Assembly: GCF_011326725.1 (NCBI RefSeq) | Contig: NZ_JAANCO010000001.1 | Coordinates: forward strand, 806,001-870,000 | Source of the DNA: Microbacterium excoecariae | Lineage (GTDB): Bacteria > Actinomycetota > Actinomycetes > Actinomycetales > Microbacteriaceae | Direction: 5' to 3' | Length of the DNA stretch: 64,000 bases | Shown: positions 51,047-60,930 of the stretch, piece after piece | Layout of the letters: each line of letters opens with the position of its first letter | Numbering within the stretch: the stretch's first letter is position 1 | Notes under the pieces: model-generated | What the model was told of the DNA's origin: nothing | Database searches by the model: none | The model's input: only the letters and a program-made list of their open reading frames with translations | Program-made: the position numbers and the translations under genes

Positions 51047-51883
51047 GTGGCTATCTCCATCCCCCGCATCACGCTCAACGACGGCGGCTCCTTCGCCGCG
51101 ATCGGACTCGGTACCTACAAGCTCACGGGCGAGGAGGGGATCGCCGCGGTCGCCGCGGGCATCGAGGCCGGCTACCGCGTGCTCGACACGGCCGTCAACT
51201 ACGGCAACGAGCGCGAGGTCGGCGAGGGCGTGCGCCGCAGCGGCGCCGACCGCGACGAGATCGTCGTCACGACGAAGATCCCCGGGCGTCACCACGGCTT
51301 CGACGAGGCGATCGCGTCGGGCCGGGAGTCGAACGAGACGCTCGGGCTCGGGCGCATCGACCTGCTCCTCATCCACTGGCCGAACCCGAGCGTCGACAAG
51401 TACGTCGAGACTTTCCGCGGCATGATCGCGCTCCAGGAGGAGGGCGTCGTGCGGTCGGTGGGCGTGTCGAACTTCACGGAGCCCATGCTCGAGCGCCTGA
51501 TCGAAGAGACGGGCGTCACGCCCGCCGTGAACCAGGTGGAGCTCCACCCCTACTTCCCGCAGGCCGACCTGCGCGCGTTCCATACCTCGCGCGGGATCCG
51601 CACCGAGAGCTGGAGCCCGCTCGCCCGGCGCAGCGAGCTGCTCGCGGAGCCCACGATCGCGGAGATCGCGGACACCCACGGTGTGACGCCCACGCAGGCC
51701 GTGATCCGCTGGCACGTGCAGTCGGGATCCACCCCGATCCCCAAGTCGCAGAACCCCGCGCGCCAGGTCGAGAACGCCGACGTGTTCGGTTTTGAACTCA
51801 GCGACGCGGAGATGCACCGCATCGACTCGCTCGAGCGCGGGCGGCTGTGGGACGGCGACCCGGACACGCACGAGGAGATGTAA
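51047..51883 (+). CDS. Aldo/keto reductase
   Basis: A 278-aa NADPH-dependent reductase. The catalytic tetrad is visible: Asp and Tyr in VLDTAVNYGNEREVG, Lys in VTTKIPG, and His in LLIHWPNPSVDKYVE. The strand SVGVSNFTEPMLERL and PIPKSQNPARQVENADVFGF near the C-terminus bind NADPH. It resembles 2,5-diketo-D-gluconate reductases of actinobacteria. The GTG start at 51047 gives VAISIPRITLNDG. It is a single gene. Confidence 0.9.
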   Translation: MAISIPRITLNDGGSFAAIGLGTYKLTGEEGIAAVAAGIEAGYRVLDTAVNYGNEREVGEGVRRSGADRDEIVVTTKIPGRHHGFDEAIASGRESNETLGLGRIDLLLIHWPNPSVDKYVETFRGMIALQEEGVVRSVGVSNFTEPMLERLIEETGVTPAVNQVELHPYFPQADLRAFHTSRGIRTESWSPLARRSELLAEPTIAEIADTHGVTPTQAVIRWHVQSGSTPIPKSQNPARQVENADVFGFELSDAEMHRIDSLERGRLWDGDPDTHEEM

Positions 51884-51896
51884 CGGCGCGGCGGAA

Positions 51897-52187
51897 TCAG
51901 CCGCCGTGCAGCGCGACCGCCATGAGCCCGATGATCGCGAGGGCGCCCGCGCCGAGGATCGCGCCGCCGACGGCGGACCACGCCCCCGAGGCCCGGCCCT
52001 GCTCGTGCCGGCGCACGCCCGCGATGCCCAGCACGACGGCCGCGACCGCGGGGGCGAGCGCGACGAGCTCGCCGATGACCGGCACGACGGCGAAGAGCAC
52101 CGCGACGAATCCGAGCGCGAGCGAGGCGAGGCCGGGCCCGTTGGCGCGGCGGGAGGGATCGTGGTCCACCGTTCGATCCTGCCGCAT
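51897..52187 (-). CDS. Small membrane protein (DUF4190-like)
   Basis: This 96-aa protein has two to three hydrophobic helices: GLASLALGFVAVLFAVVPVI, then VALAPAVAAVVLGIAGVRRH, then AVGGAILGAGALAIIGLMAV. The layout matches DUF4190, of unknown function. It converges with the aldo/keto reductase and is divergent from the alcohol dehydrogenase. Confidence 0.7.
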   Translation of the reverse strand: MRQDRTVDHDPSRRANGPGLASLALGFVAVLFAVVPVIGELVALAPAVAAVVLGIAGVRRHEQGRASGAWSAVGGAILGAGALAIIGLMAVALHGG

Positions 52188-52286
52188 GAGCTAACGCGCC
52201 ACGGCCTTTCGACACGCGTCGGTCATCGGCAGAATCGGATCAGGCGGGCGGCCCCATCGCCCGTCACCACGTCGAAAGGACATCCG

Positions 52287-53336
52287 ATGCGCGCTGCGCT
52301 GTTCCACGCGAAGGAAGACCTCCGGATCGAGGACGTCCCGGAGCCGTCGCCGGGCCCGGGCCAGGTGAAGCTCCGCAACGCCTTCGCGGGCATATGCGGA
52401 TCCGACCTGCACATCTATTACGCGCCCGAAGCCTCCGGCGTCGACCTGACGCAGCCGCACCCGCTCACGGGCGCGATGCCGCCGCAGATCCTCGGCCACG
52501 AGTTCTCCGGCACGGTCGTGGAGCTCGGCGAGGGCGTCGAGGGCCTCGAGATCGGCGACGACGTCGCGGTGTGGCCCGTGTATTACTGCGGGACGTGCGC
52601 GGCGTGCCGGCGCGGCATGCCCAACGCGTGCTCGACGATCACGTTCCACGGCATCCAGTCCCACGGCGGCGGGATGGCGGAGTTCACGACGGTCGATGCC
52701 GCGAAGGTGCACCGCCTGCCCGAGGGCGTCGACCTCACGATGGGCGCGCTCGTGGAGCCCATGTCGGTCGCCTGGCACGCGGTCACGCACAGCGGCGTGG
52801 AGCCGGGCGGATCCGCGCTCGTCCAGGGCGCGGGCCCCATCGGCATCGGCGTATGGTTCGCCCTGCGCGCCCAGGGCGTTGACCGCGTCCTCGTCTCGGA
52901 GCCGAGCGCTGAGCGGCGCGCGATCATCGAGCGCCTCGGGGCGACGACGGTCGATCCGGTCTCCGGCGACCTCGCGGCCGCGGTGGCCGAGCTGACGAAC
53001 GGCGAGGGCGTGGACGCCGCCTTCGACGCGGCCGGCGTCGGCGCGGCGATCTCCGCGGGCGTGGCGAGCCTCGTGCAGGGCGGCCGCCTTGTGGTGGTCG
53101 CGCTGCACGAGCGCCCCGTCGACTTCCTCCCGACCGCCCTCGTCATGCGCGAGACCGAGGTGAAGGGCGTCCTCGGCTACACGCAGGACGACTTCGCGGC
53201 GGTCATCGACGCGATGGCGGCCGGGAAGTACGACACGACCGGGTGGGTCGAGAAGGTCGGGCTCGACGACGTCGTGGGCGCGATCGCCTCGCTGCGCGGC
53301 GGCAGCGGCGCGAAGATCCTCGTCTCCGCGCGCTGA
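52287..53336 (+). CDS. Zinc alcohol dehydrogenase, 2,3-butanediol dehydrogenase-like
   Basis: A 349-aa medium-chain dehydrogenase. GICGSDLHIYYAPEASGV gives the catalytic-zinc Cys and Ser/Asp; GHEFSGTV the His-Glu; YYCGTCAACRRGMPNAC the four Cys of structural zinc; and VQGAGPIGIGVWFALRAQG the NAD-binding fold. MGALVEPMSVAWHAV supplies Glu. The length and the IYYAPEASG insert match (R,R)-butanediol dehydrogenases. AAAGGA precedes the ATG. It converges with the sulfotransferase gene (3 bases apart). Confidence 0.87.
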   Translation: MRAALFHAKEDLRIEDVPEPSPGPGQVKLRNAFAGICGSDLHIYYAPEASGVDLTQPHPLTGAMPPQILGHEFSGTVVELGEGVEGLEIGDDVAVWPVYYCGTCAACRRGMPNACSTITFHGIQSHGGGMAEFTTVDAAKVHRLPEGVDLTMGALVEPMSVAWHAVTHSGVEPGGSALVQGAGPIGIGVWFALRAQGVDRVLVSEPSAERRAIIERLGATTVDPVSGDLAAAVAELTNGEGVDAAFDAAGVGAAISAGVASLVQGGRLVVVALHERPVDFLPTALVMRETEVKGVLGYTQDDFAAVIDAMAAGKYDTTGWVEKVGLDDVVGAIASLRGGSGAKILVSAR

Positions 53337-53339
53337 CCG

Positions 53340-54551
53340 CTACCGGCGCAGCCGCGCCCGCACCGCGACGCGGATCCGGCGCGCGAGCTCTTCCGCGAGC
53401 TCGCGCGTGCGGATCTGCGCCGTCGCGGCGCGCACGGATCCCTCGCCCGTCGCGCCGGCCTCGGGCGCGCGGAAATCCCACCCCCGGCCCGCGGTCGACG
53501 AAACGGCCCCCGCCGCCACCGCCTCGGCGACGGCGGCGGGGATCGACTCCGGCCGGAGCAGCTCGGCCGAGGGGACGGGTGCCGCGAGCTGGTCGACGTC
53601 GCCGACGACGCGGACGCCCGCGGCGCGGATGCGCTCGGCCTGATCCCACGCGATCTGCTGGGAGCGCTCGACCGCCCAGGCGGGCGGCAGGATCCGCGTT
53701 TCGCTCGGCCCGGGGGAGTGGGCGTGGAGGAGGCGGGCGACGGATCCGTGCCGCAGTGCGCGCGCGTAGTCGCGCCAGGGGAGGCCACCCCCGGCCTCGA
53801 TCGCGGCGTTGACGCGCAGCACGAGGTCGGCCTCCTCCCACGAGAAGCTGCGGTTCTGGGCGAAGTCGTCCGGCTCGGCGTCGAGGGCGCCGCGGGACAA
53901 GCCGAGCATGTCCTCGAAGGTCTCGGGAACGCGCGCGCGATCGTCGCCGTCGAGCACGATCGCCGTCACGCGATCCGCCCCGACGACCGCGGCCCAGCGG
54001 TCGATGACGCCGGCGACGTTCGTGCGGCGCCGGAAGCTCGGCGTGACGCCCTCGACCCCCGTCGGCCCGTCGAGGACGGCCCGGAGCCACGCGTCGAACG
54101 GCATCGCGAGGCCCGACTTCAGGTACTGCTGCCAGGAGGACGCCAGCAGGGAGGCCGTGCCGCGCAGGGTGACGACCACGTGGACGGGCCCGCCGAGGTC
54201 CTCGACGAGCTCGGATATCCGGCTCGCGTTCGCCGTCGCGCAGAACTCGTGGTCGAGCCACACGCGGTCCCCGCTGGCGCCCCGGATCTCCCGCGCGAGC
54301 GCGTCCCAGTGCCGGCGGTCCGGCACGGCGGATCCCTCCCCCCAGCCCCACACGACGCCGAGCTTTGCGAGAAGCCCGGCGCGGTGGTTGATGTCGTCGC
54401 CCGGGTAGAGCACGCCCTCGGCCCGGAGCGCGGCGCGGCGCCGGGCCGCCGTCGTCTGCAGCGCGGTCGTGCCGGTCTTCGGCATCCCGATGTGCACGAG
54501 GCGCGCGCCGGGGGCTATCGGGTCGTGGCGCGTGCCGGGGGTCGTGCGCAT
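53340..54551 (-). CDS. Sulfotransferase-family protein
   Basis: This 403-aa protein starts with a 5'-phosphosulfate-binding P-loop (RLVHIGMPKTGTTALQ) and has a later 3'-phosphate-type region (VVVTLRGTASLLASSWQQYL). It shows the helical fold of PAPS-dependent transferases. The C-terminus is basic (RRIRVAVRARLRR). The target is unknown; a glycan or lipid is possible. It is divergent from the lytic transglycosylase gene by 153 bases. Confidence 0.8.
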   Translation of the reverse strand: MRTTPGTRHDPIAPGARLVHIGMPKTGTTALQTTAARRRAALRAEGVLYPGDDINHRAGLLAKLGVVWGWGEGSAVPDRRHWDALAREIRGASGDRVWLDHEFCATANASRISELVEDLGGPVHVVVTLRGTASLLASSWQQYLKSGLAMPFDAWLRAVLDGPTGVEGVTPSFRRRTNVAGVIDRWAAVVGADRVTAIVLDGDDRARVPETFEDMLGLSRGALDAEPDDFAQNRSFSWEEADLVLRVNAAIEAGGGLPWRDYARALRHGSVARLLHAHSPGPSETRILPPAWAVERSQQIAWDQAERIRAAGVRVVGDVDQLAAPVPSAELLRPESIPAAVAEAVAAGAVSSTAGRGWDFRAPEAGATGEGSVRAATAQIRTRELAEELARRIRVAVRARLRR

Positions 54552-54704
54552 CGGCGGATCCGTTCGTCGGGCGGTCGGTGGAGCCCAGGATAGGCGCGCG
54601 CGGCTATGCCCGGCGTGTGCGCTCCGCCTGGGAACAGCCCGCGAAAGGCGGCCCGCGGACCCGCTCGCGGCGCCCGGCGCCGATGCCGCCGGGAGAATCG
54701 TTCC

Positions 54705-55424
54705 ATGGCGAAACGGCGCGGACTCGTTCTCGCGGCCGGGGCGGTCGCGCTCCTCGGCGGCGTGGGCGCGCTCGGCGCGCTGGCGGTGTGGGGGCTCGTC
54801 GCGCTCGTCGCGCCGGGCCCGGTCGAGGTGCGCCCCGCGGGCGGCACGGGAGCGGAGCGGCCCGCCTTCGCACGCCCCGCCGAGGCGGGGGACGAGGCGT
54901 GGGTGGCGGAGGCCGCGCGTGCCACGGGGATGCCGGAACGCGCGCTCGCCGCCTACGCCGACGCCGACAGGTGGGCCCGCCGCGAGCTCGGCTGCGCGGT
55001 CGGGTGGAACACGCTGGCGGGGATCGGGTGGGTCGAGAGCCATCACGGCACGCTGCAGGGCGGCGCGATCGACGCGGACGGCGTCGCCCGCCCGCACATC
55101 CGCGGCATCCCGCTCGACGGGACGAACGAGACCCTGGCGATTCCGGACACCGACGGCGGGGCGCTCGACGGGGACACCGAGTGGGACCGCGCGGTGGGGC
55201 CGCTGCAGTTCATCCCTGAGACCTGGCGCATCTGGGCGTCGGCGGGGGCGGATCCGCACAACATCGACGACGCGGCACGAACCGCCGCGCGCTATCTCTG
55301 CCGCCTCGACGGGACCCTCGACACGGAGGAGGCGTGGATCCGCGCCGTGCGCTCGTACAACGACACGCTGGACTACCAGCAGCGCGTCGCCGCGGCCGCC
55401 TCCCGCTACGCGGACGCGGCGTAG
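54705..55424 (+). CDS. Lytic transglycosylase, membrane-anchored
   Basis: This 239-aa protein has one N-terminal membrane helix (residues 6-37), then a soluble SLT-type lysozyme-like domain. The catalytic Glu is E111 in AGIGWVESHHG. GPLQFIPETWRIWASAGADP carries the conserved active-site helix and DDAARTAARYLCRL follows. It cleaves peptidoglycan on the outer face. The ATG at 54705 follows GGGAGA. Confidence 0.88.
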   Translation: MAKRRGLVLAAGAVALLGGVGALGALAVWGLVALVAPGPVEVRPAGGTGAERPAFARPAEAGDEAWVAEAARATGMPERALAAYADADRWARRELGCAVGWNTLAGIGWVESHHGTLQGGAIDADGVARPHIRGIPLDGTNETLAIPDTDGGALDGDTEWDRAVGPLQFIPETWRIWASAGADPHNIDDAARTAARYLCRLDGTLDTEEAWIRAVRSYNDTLDYQQRVAAAASRYADAA

Positions 55425-55446
55425 CGGGAGGAGCGGCCCGGGTGGG

Positions 55447-56487
55447 TTACAGCGTGGCCGTGTCGATCACGAAGCGGTAGCGGACGTCGCCCGCGATGAC
55501 CCGCTCGTACGCGTCGTTGATCGCGTCCGCGCTGATGACCTCGACCTCGGGGGCGATGCCCTGCTCCGCGCAGAAGTCGAGCATGTCCTGCGTCTCGCGG
55601 ATGGATCCGATGTTGGATCCGGCGAAGGAGCGCCCGCCCATGATGAGCGAGAACACCTGGATCGGCAGGGCCTCGGGCGGGGCGCCGACGTTGACGAGCG
55701 TGCCCTTCGGGCGCAGCGTCGCGAGGTAGGCGTTCATGTCGAGCGCCGCGCTCACGGTGTTGATGATGAGGTCGAACGTGCCGGCCAGCCCGGCGAGCGC
55801 GCCCTCCTCGCCCGTCGCGACGTGCTGCGACGCCCCGAAGGCGAGGGCGTCCTCGCGCTTCGCGTCGGTGCGCGAGAGCACCGTGACGTCGGCGCCCATC
55901 GCGACGGCGATCTTCACGGCCATGTGGCCGAGTCCGCCCATGCCGACGACGGCGACCTTCTTCTCCGGGCCGGCGCCCCAGCGGGCGAGCGGCGAGTAGG
56001 TCGTGATGCCGGCGCAGAGGAGGGGAGCCGCGGCCTCGTAGGGGATCGACTCGGGGACCTTCAGGACGAAGTGCTCGTCGACGACGACGTGCGTCGAGTA
56101 GCCGCCCTGCGTGATCGTGCCGTCGCGGTCGACGGATCCGTAGGTCTGCGTGTTGCCCTTCTCGCAGTTGTGCTCGTCGCCCGCGAGGCACTGGGCGCAC
56201 TCGCCGCACGAGTTCACCATGCAGCCGACGCCGACGCGGTCGCCCACGGCGTGCGCGGTGACCTCGGAACCGACCTCGACGACCTCGCCGACGATCTCGT
56301 GGCCGACGACCTGCGGGAAGGAGATCGGGCCCCACTCCTCGCGGATCGTGTGAATGTCGCTGTGGCAGATGCCGGCGTAGCGGATCGCGATGAGCACGTC
56401 GCGCGGGCCGACGTCGCGGCGCTCGATCGTGAGGGGCTCGAGGGGGGAGGTGGCGCTGTTCGCGCCGTATGCAGTGACAGTGAGCAT
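55447..56487 (-). CDS. Zinc alcohol dehydrogenase, cinnamyl-alcohol/AdhC type
   Basis: A 346-aa NADP-dependent dehydrogenase. [19 protein letters not shown] holds the catalytic-zinc ligands, [14 protein letters not shown] the Glu, [20 protein letters not shown] the four structural Cys, and [15 protein letters not shown] the nucleotide fold. YahK and mycobacterial AdhC have this layout and reduce many aldehydes. The ATG at 56487 is the natural start; a longer frame has no support. It is single and divergent from the antiporter gene. Confidence 0.87.
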   Translation of the reverse strand: MLTVTAYGANSATSPLEPLTIERRDVGPRDVLIAIRYAGICHSDIHTIREEWGPISFPQVVGHEIVGEVVEVGSEVTAHAVGDRVGVGCMVNSCGECAQCLAGDEHNCEKGNTQTYGSVDRDGTITQGGYSTHVVVDEHFVLKVPESIPYEAAAPLLCAGITTYSPLARWGAGPEKKVAVVGMGGLGHMAVKIAVAMGADVTVLSRTDAKREDALAFGASQHVATGEEGALAGLAGTFDLIINTVSAALDMNAYLATLRPKGTLVNVGAPPEALPIQVFSLIMGGRSFAGSNIGSIRETQDMLDFCAEQGIAPEVEVISADAINDAYERVIAGDVRYRFVIDTATL

Positions 56488-56634
56488 GGGGTCTCTCCGG
56501 TCGTCGCGATAAAGGGCGGGGATTCCCGCCCGCACATAGCGTGCCACGGCGACGCGCACGCGGGGCTCGCGACAGGGGGTTCCGCGGCACCCCCCTGTCG
56601 GGCACCGGCGCCCGGGGCACGATAACGTCAGCTC

Positions 56635-57831
56635 ATGCACGAGACCTCCCTCCTGGTCGAGAACCTTCTGTCCATGTGGTGGATCGGTCTCGCGGCCTTC
56701 CTCGGTCCCGTCCTGGCGATCGCGACGCGGCGCGTGATCCCGGACGTCGTCTGGCTCCTCGCCTTCGGCGTCCTCATCGGCCCCCACGCGCTGGGGCTCG
56801 CCGTGGAGACCGAGTCGGTCGAGTTCCTGCGGGAGCTCGGCATGGGCTTCCTGTTCCTTTTGGCCGGCTTCGAGGTGGACACGTCGGAGATGCGCGGCAG
56901 GCAGGGGCGGCGCGCCGCCGTCACGTGGATCGTGTGCGCGATCCTCGGAACCGCCGCGGGCCTCGTGCTCGTCTCCGGCGACGTCGAGGTGGCAATTGTC
57001 CTCGGCATCGCCTCGACCTCGACCGCGCTCGGGACGCTGCTGCCCATCCTCAAGGACGCGGGCGCGATGGGCTCGCCGCTCGGTCGCGCGACGATGGTGC
57101 ACGGCGCCTTCGGCGAGCTCCTGCCGATCGTCGCGATGTCGCTCCTGCTCTCGACGCGCGGCACCTGGCAGGCCGCCGCGGTGCTCGTCGGGTTCGCGCT
57201 CGCCGCGGTGGTGACCGTCGCGATCCCGCGTCGGCTGTTTCGGCGGATCCCCCTCCTCGCCCGGGCGTTCGGGGCGGCTGCCGACTCGACAATGCAGACG
57301 ACCCTGCGCCTGACGGTGTGGATCCTGCTGTCCCTCATGCTCCTTACCGCCGTCCTCGACCTCGACGTCGCGCTCGGCGCCTTCTCGGCGGGGCTGCTGG
57401 CGAACCAGGCGCTGTCGGCGGTCGGCCCCGACCACGCGCACGACATTGCGCGCAAGGTCGAGATCGTGGGCTTCAGCGTGCTCATCCCCGTGTTCTTCGT
57501 CACGAGCGGCATGGGGATCGACCTCGGCGCGGTGCTCGCCGCCTGGCCGATGCTCCTCGCCTTCGTCGCGATCATCGCGCTCGTGCGCGGGCTGCCCGTT
57601 TTCCTCCGCGAGACCTGGTCAGACACGGGGTCCGGCATCACCGGGTGGCGGCAGCGCGCCGCGCTCGGGCTCTACGCGTCGACGGGCCTGCCGATCATCG
57701 TCGCCGTGACCCAGATCGCCGCGCAGGAGGGGCTGATCTCGGACACGGCCGCCGCCGTCATGGTCACGGGCGGCGCCGTCACGGTGCTCGTGTTCCCGCT
57801 CGTCGCGTCGCGGCTCGCGCGCACCCCGTAG
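56635..57831 (+). CDS. CPA2-family monovalent cation/proton antiporter
   Basis: This 398-aa protein has about 12 membrane helices. It shows [32 protein letters not shown] with the conserved F-x-x-G-x-E/D patch, and a later [20 protein letters not shown] segment. It resembles the KefB/CPA2 Na+/H+ exchanger fold without a TrkA-N domain. It probably exchanges Na+ or K+ for protons. The stop is 5 bases from the convergent hydrolase-like gene. Confidence 0.85.
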   Translation: MHETSLLVENLLSMWWIGLAAFLGPVLAIATRRVIPDVVWLLAFGVLIGPHALGLAVETESVEFLRELGMGFLFLLAGFEVDTSEMRGRQGRRAAVTWIVCAILGTAAGLVLVSGDVEVAIVLGIASTSTALGTLLPILKDAGAMGSPLGRATMVHGAFGELLPIVAMSLLLSTRGTWQAAAVLVGFALAAVVTVAIPRRLFRRIPLLARAFGAAADSTMQTTLRLTVWILLSLMLLTAVLDLDVALGAFSAGLLANQALSAVGPDHAHDIARKVEIVGFSVLIPVFFVTSGMGIDLGAVLAAWPMLLAFVAIIALVRGLPVFLRETWSDTGSGITGWRQRAALGLYASTGLPIIVAVTQIAAQEGLISDTAAAVMVTGGAVTVLVFPLVASRLARTP

Positions 57832-57835
57832 CCCC

Positions 57836-58603
57836 TCAGGCGAACGCGGGCGCCGCGAGCTCGACCACCTGCGCGCCGGCTCCCCACAGGGCGTAGGCCG
57901 CGAGGCCCGTGGTGAGCAGCCACTCGCGCCAGGAGCCGGCGTTCCCGAGGAGGGGGAGGGCGAAGGATCCGCGGCGCGGCCACAGCCGCGAGATCAGGAG
58001 CGTGCGGCGGAACGCGACGGGCCGGCGCAGCATGAGCGGCCACAGCCACGGCACCCCGCCCGTCGTCAGCGTGTCGCCGACGAGGTGCGCGAGGTACCCG
58101 ACGCCGACGCACGCCGCGAACCAGCCGAACTCGTCCGGGAAGAACCACATCAGCCCGCCGGCGGCGGCGATGCCCACGAGCCAGGCCGCGAACCAGACCC
58201 GAGCGAGGCGGAGGCACTTCGTTCCGATCGCGATCGACGCCGCGGCCCCGATCGCCGGGCCGACCGCGAGCTCGACGCCGAGCGCCGCCGGGGTCCACGT
58301 GAGCAAGGACAGGGCGATCGCGGCGCAGGTCGCGGCCAGGAGCGCGACGAGCGAGTGCATGCCCGCGCGGTGGCCGCCCGTGGCGGTGCCGACCGTGCCC
58401 GCGAGGACGCGGCCCCCGGGGAGGCCGGCCGCGATCGTCGACGACGGGTGGTCGATGTCCGGCAGCAGGGCGGCGCCCGCGCACACGGCCGCGCCCGCGA
58501 GCACGCCCACGGGATCGAGCGGCGCCCAGCCGAGGCCGGGCGCGGTCGTCGTCACGGCGATCCAGGCGGCCGCGCCCGAGATCGCGTGGCCGTAGCCCAT
58601 CAC
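57836..58603 (-). CDS. YdjM/DUF457-type membrane metal-dependent hydrolase
   Basis: This 255-aa protein has about 6 hydrophobic helices. The metal-binding motif is split: GYGHAISGAAAWIAV near the start, LLPDIDHPSSTIA, TGGHRAGMHSLVALL and VGYLAHLVGDTLTTGGVPWLWP. These are the conserved blocks of the YdjM/DUF457 family. The MM start overlaps the NRDE gene stop by 4 bases, so the two are co-translated. The substrate is unknown. Confidence 0.83.
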   Translation of the reverse strand: MMGYGHAISGAAAWIAVTTTAPGLGWAPLDPVGVLAGAAVCAGAALLPDIDHPSSTIAAGLPGGRVLAGTVGTATGGHRAGMHSLVALLAATCAAIALSLLTWTPAALGVELAVGPAIGAAASIAIGTKCLRLARVWFAAWLVGIAAAGGLMWFFPDEFGWFAACVGVGYLAHLVGDTLTTGGVPWLWPLMLRRPVAFRRTLLISRLWPRRGSFALPLLGNAGSWREWLLTTGLAAYALWGAGAQVVELAAPAFA

Positions 58604-59313
58604 GCGAACTGCACCGGGGAGAACCGGCCGGGCGTGGGGAACTCGGCGTAGCGGAAGTCGGCGCGATCAGGCCACACGCGGGCGACGCACGCGAGGGTCG
58701 ACAGCGTGGGGACGCCGTGCGGGCGGTTGTCCCGGACGATCGCGCGGTCGTCGCCGGGGTCGAGCAGGGCGGTCTCCGCGAGCACGTCCAGCCACGGGGC
58801 GTACCAGGCGTCGCCGTCCGCGGTGTCGGCGTCGGCGAACGCCCCCAGCCACGCCGCGATGCGCGCGCTGCGCGGGTCGTCGAGGTCGTCGTGCGCGACC
58901 ATGTGCGTTCCGGGCGCGGCGACCGCCTCCCGCGCGCGCACGCCGTCCCAGGAGCGCACGCTCGCGGATCCGTCAGCCACCGTCACGAGGTTGAAGCCGC
59001 GCATCCGGGAGCGGTCGCGCAGGGGGTGACCCGCCACGGCGTCGAGGGCCACGGATCCGCGCGACGCGATGTGCTCGGGGGAGACGGGCGGGTCGCCCGC
59101 GCGGTTCAGCAGGACCGCGACGCGGCCGGCGTCCGGCCGCGCGGCGAGCCACGCGCCTCCCGCCCTGCGGTCCTTCACACCCACGACCGCGGGCAGCTCG
59201 GGCCACGACGCGCCGAGCCGGTCCCAGGGGCGGGCCGGATCCTCGTCCCGCACTGCGAGCAGGTCGATGGGGGCGCCCGGATCGGCGGAGACGCGGAAGA
59301 CGACGGTGCACAT
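58600..59313 (-). CDS. NRDE (TANGO2-like) protein
   Basis: This 237-aa protein begins MCTVVFRVSADPGAPIDLLA, with the N-terminal Cys typical of NRDE/TANGO2 proteins (Ntn-like fold), then the VRDEDPARPW motif, the WLAARPDAGRVAVLLNRAG core and RMRGFNLVTV. TANGO2-type proteins have been linked to lipid and heme handling; the bacterial role is unknown. It leads an operon with the membrane hydrolase-like gene and is divergent from coaBC. Confidence 0.85.
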   Translation of the reverse strand: MCTVVFRVSADPGAPIDLLAVRDEDPARPWDRLGASWPELPAVVGVKDRRAGGAWLAARPDAGRVAVLLNRAGDPPVSPEHIASRGSVALDAVAGHPLRDRSRMRGFNLVTVADGSASVRSWDGVRAREAVAAPGTHMVAHDDLDDPRSARIAAWLGAFADADTADGDAWYAPWLDVLAETALLDPGDDRAIVRDNRPHGVPTLSTLACVARVWPDRADFRYAEFPTPGRFSPVQFA

Positions 59314-59396
59314 GGGATCGGCTCCTGGGTGGGGCGACGAGGGGACGTTGCGATTCTCGCCGCCCGCGCGCGGGAGTGTGCTGAGAGGATGGGGGC

Positions 59397-60614
59397 ATGT
59401 TCGTCGTCGTCGGGGTCACGGGCGGGATCGCCGCGTACAAGTCGGTGCAGCTGGTGCGGCTGCTCGTGAAGGACGGGCACGAGGTGCACGTCGTGCCGAC
59501 CGAGGCCGCGCTGCGCTTCGTGGGCGCGCCGACGTGGGAGGCCATCAGCCGCCACCCCGTGACGACGAGCGTGCACGAGGACGTCGCCCAGGTGCGCCAC
59601 GTCGCGCTCGGCCAGCGGGCCGATCTGGTCGTCGTGGCTCCCGCCACGGCGCACACGATCGCGCGCATGGCCGCCGGCCTCGCGGACGATCTCCTCGGCA
59701 CGACGCTGCTCGCGACGAGCGCCCCCGTCGTGATCGCGCCGGCCATGCACACCGAGATGTGGCAGCACCCCGCGACGCAGGCGAACGTCGACACCCTGAC
59801 CTCGCGCGGGATCCACATGGTGGGGCCCGTGTCGGGTGAGCTGACGGGCGGTGACAGCGGGCCGGGGCGCATGGCCGAGCCGGAGGACATCCACGCGGTC
59901 GCGGTCCGGGAGCTATCCGGCGGATCCGCCGGCGCCGGCGGGCAGGAGTGGTTCGTCGCCGCGGGCGGCACGCGCGAGCCGCTCGACCCCGTGCGCTTCC
60001 TCGGCAACCGCTCGAGCGGGCGCCAGGGCATCGAGGTGGCCCGCGCCGCCGCGCGGCGGGGCGCATCGGTCACGCTCGTGGCCGCGAACGTCGGGGCCGA
60101 GGTGCTCGCGCGCGTGACCGGAGAGGCGCGGATCCGCGTCGTCCAGGTATCGACGACCGACGAGCTGCAGCGCGCCGCCGACGAGCACGCGCCGCGCGCG
60201 GACGTCGTCGTGATGGCCGCCGCCGTCGCCGATTACCGGCCCGTCGAGGTCGCGGACGCGAAGCTCACGAAGGAGACGGCCGACGGCATCCTCCGCCTCG
60301 AGCTCGTCGAGACGCCCGACATCCTCGCGGGCCTTGCGGCGGACCGCCGGCCGGGCCAGACGATCGTGGGCTTCGCGGCCGAGACCCCGCGGGCGGGGGA
60401 GAGCCTTCTCGACCGCGCCGCCGCGAAGCTCGACCGCAAGGGCGCCGATTTGCTCGCGGCGAACGAGGTCGGCTGGACGCGCGGCTTCGAGCGGGACGAC
60501 AACCACCTTCTCGTCGTCGGCGCGGGCGCCACCGTCGTCGCCGACGTGGACGGGACCAAGCGCGAGACCGCCGACGCCCTCGTCGCGGCGATCCTCGCGC
60601 ACCGCGCGGGCTGA
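59397..60614 (+). CDS. coaBC: CoaBC: phosphopantothenoylcysteine decarboxylase/synthetase
   Basis: A two-domain 405-aa enzyme of coenzyme A biosynthesis. The N-terminal flavoprotein domain (1-175) has VGVTGGIAAYKSVQLVRLL, AISRHPVTTS with the catalytic His, and APAMHTEMW, where the common PAMN motif has His in place of Asn, as I recall it does in actinobacterial homologues. The C-terminal synthetase (from about 180) has AAGGTREPLDPVRFLGNRSS, MAAAVADYRPV and KGADLLAANEVG. The stop is followed at once by the tandem repeat array. The ATG at 59397 follows GATGGGGG. Confidence 0.93.
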   Translation: MFVVVGVTGGIAAYKSVQLVRLLVKDGHEVHVVPTEAALRFVGAPTWEAISRHPVTTSVHEDVAQVRHVALGQRADLVVVAPATAHTIARMAAGLADDLLGTTLLATSAPVVIAPAMHTEMWQHPATQANVDTLTSRGIHMVGPVSGELTGGDSGPGRMAEPEDIHAVAVRELSGGSAGAGGQEWFVAAGGTREPLDPVRFLGNRSSGRQGIEVARAAARRGASVTLVAANVGAEVLARVTGEARIRVVQVSTTDELQRAADEHAPRADVVVMAAAVADYRPVEVADAKLTKETADGILRLELVETPDILAGLAADRRPGQTIVGFAAETPRAGESLLDRAAAKLDRKGADLLAANEVGWTRGFERDDNHLLVVGAGATVVADVDGTKRETADALVAAILAHRAG

Positions 60615-60621
60615 GGCGCGC

Positions 60622-60930
60622 CGGGAGGGTGCGTTTGCGCGACCTGGGCGGATCCGGCCGCGCTCGGGTCGCGCATATGCACGTTCGTGGCGCCGGGAGG
60701 GTGCGTTCGCGCGACCTGGAGGGATTCGCCCGGGTTCGGATCGCGCGTATGCACGTTCGTGAGCTCTCGGAGGGCGCATATGAGCGATCCGGCCGCCCCG
60801 TGCCACCCTCGGATCGCGCGTATGCACCTTGGCGGGCCCCAGGAGGGTGGGATTGCGCGACCTGGGCGGATCCGTCGGCGTGCGCGTCGCCCATGTGCGC
60901 GTTGACGAGGCCAGGGCGTGCATAGGCTCG
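60622..60930 (+). repeat. Tandem imperfect-palindrome repeats, left array (~73-bp period)
   Basis: At least four full units and a partial fifth start at about 60622, 60695, 60768, 60841 and 60911. Each unit carries GTGCGTTTGCGCGACC-like and, about 30 bases on, GGATCGCGCATATGCAC-like halves that can pair into a hairpin. The spacing is 72-73 bp (the last is 69). Unit 3 has the variant CATATGAGCGATCC. The same unit forms the array at 63762. Short antisense frames reading AYARS-type peptides are artefacts of the repeat. Confidence 0.85.

Noticed and set aside
60622..60930. Possible CRISPR array
   Set aside because: The units run on with no unique spacers, the period is about 73 bp and each unit is itself an imperfect palindrome.
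60680..60930. Short frames giving repeated AYARS/RAIRTRA-type peptides
   Set aside because: They only reflect the tandem repeat read in several frames on both strands.
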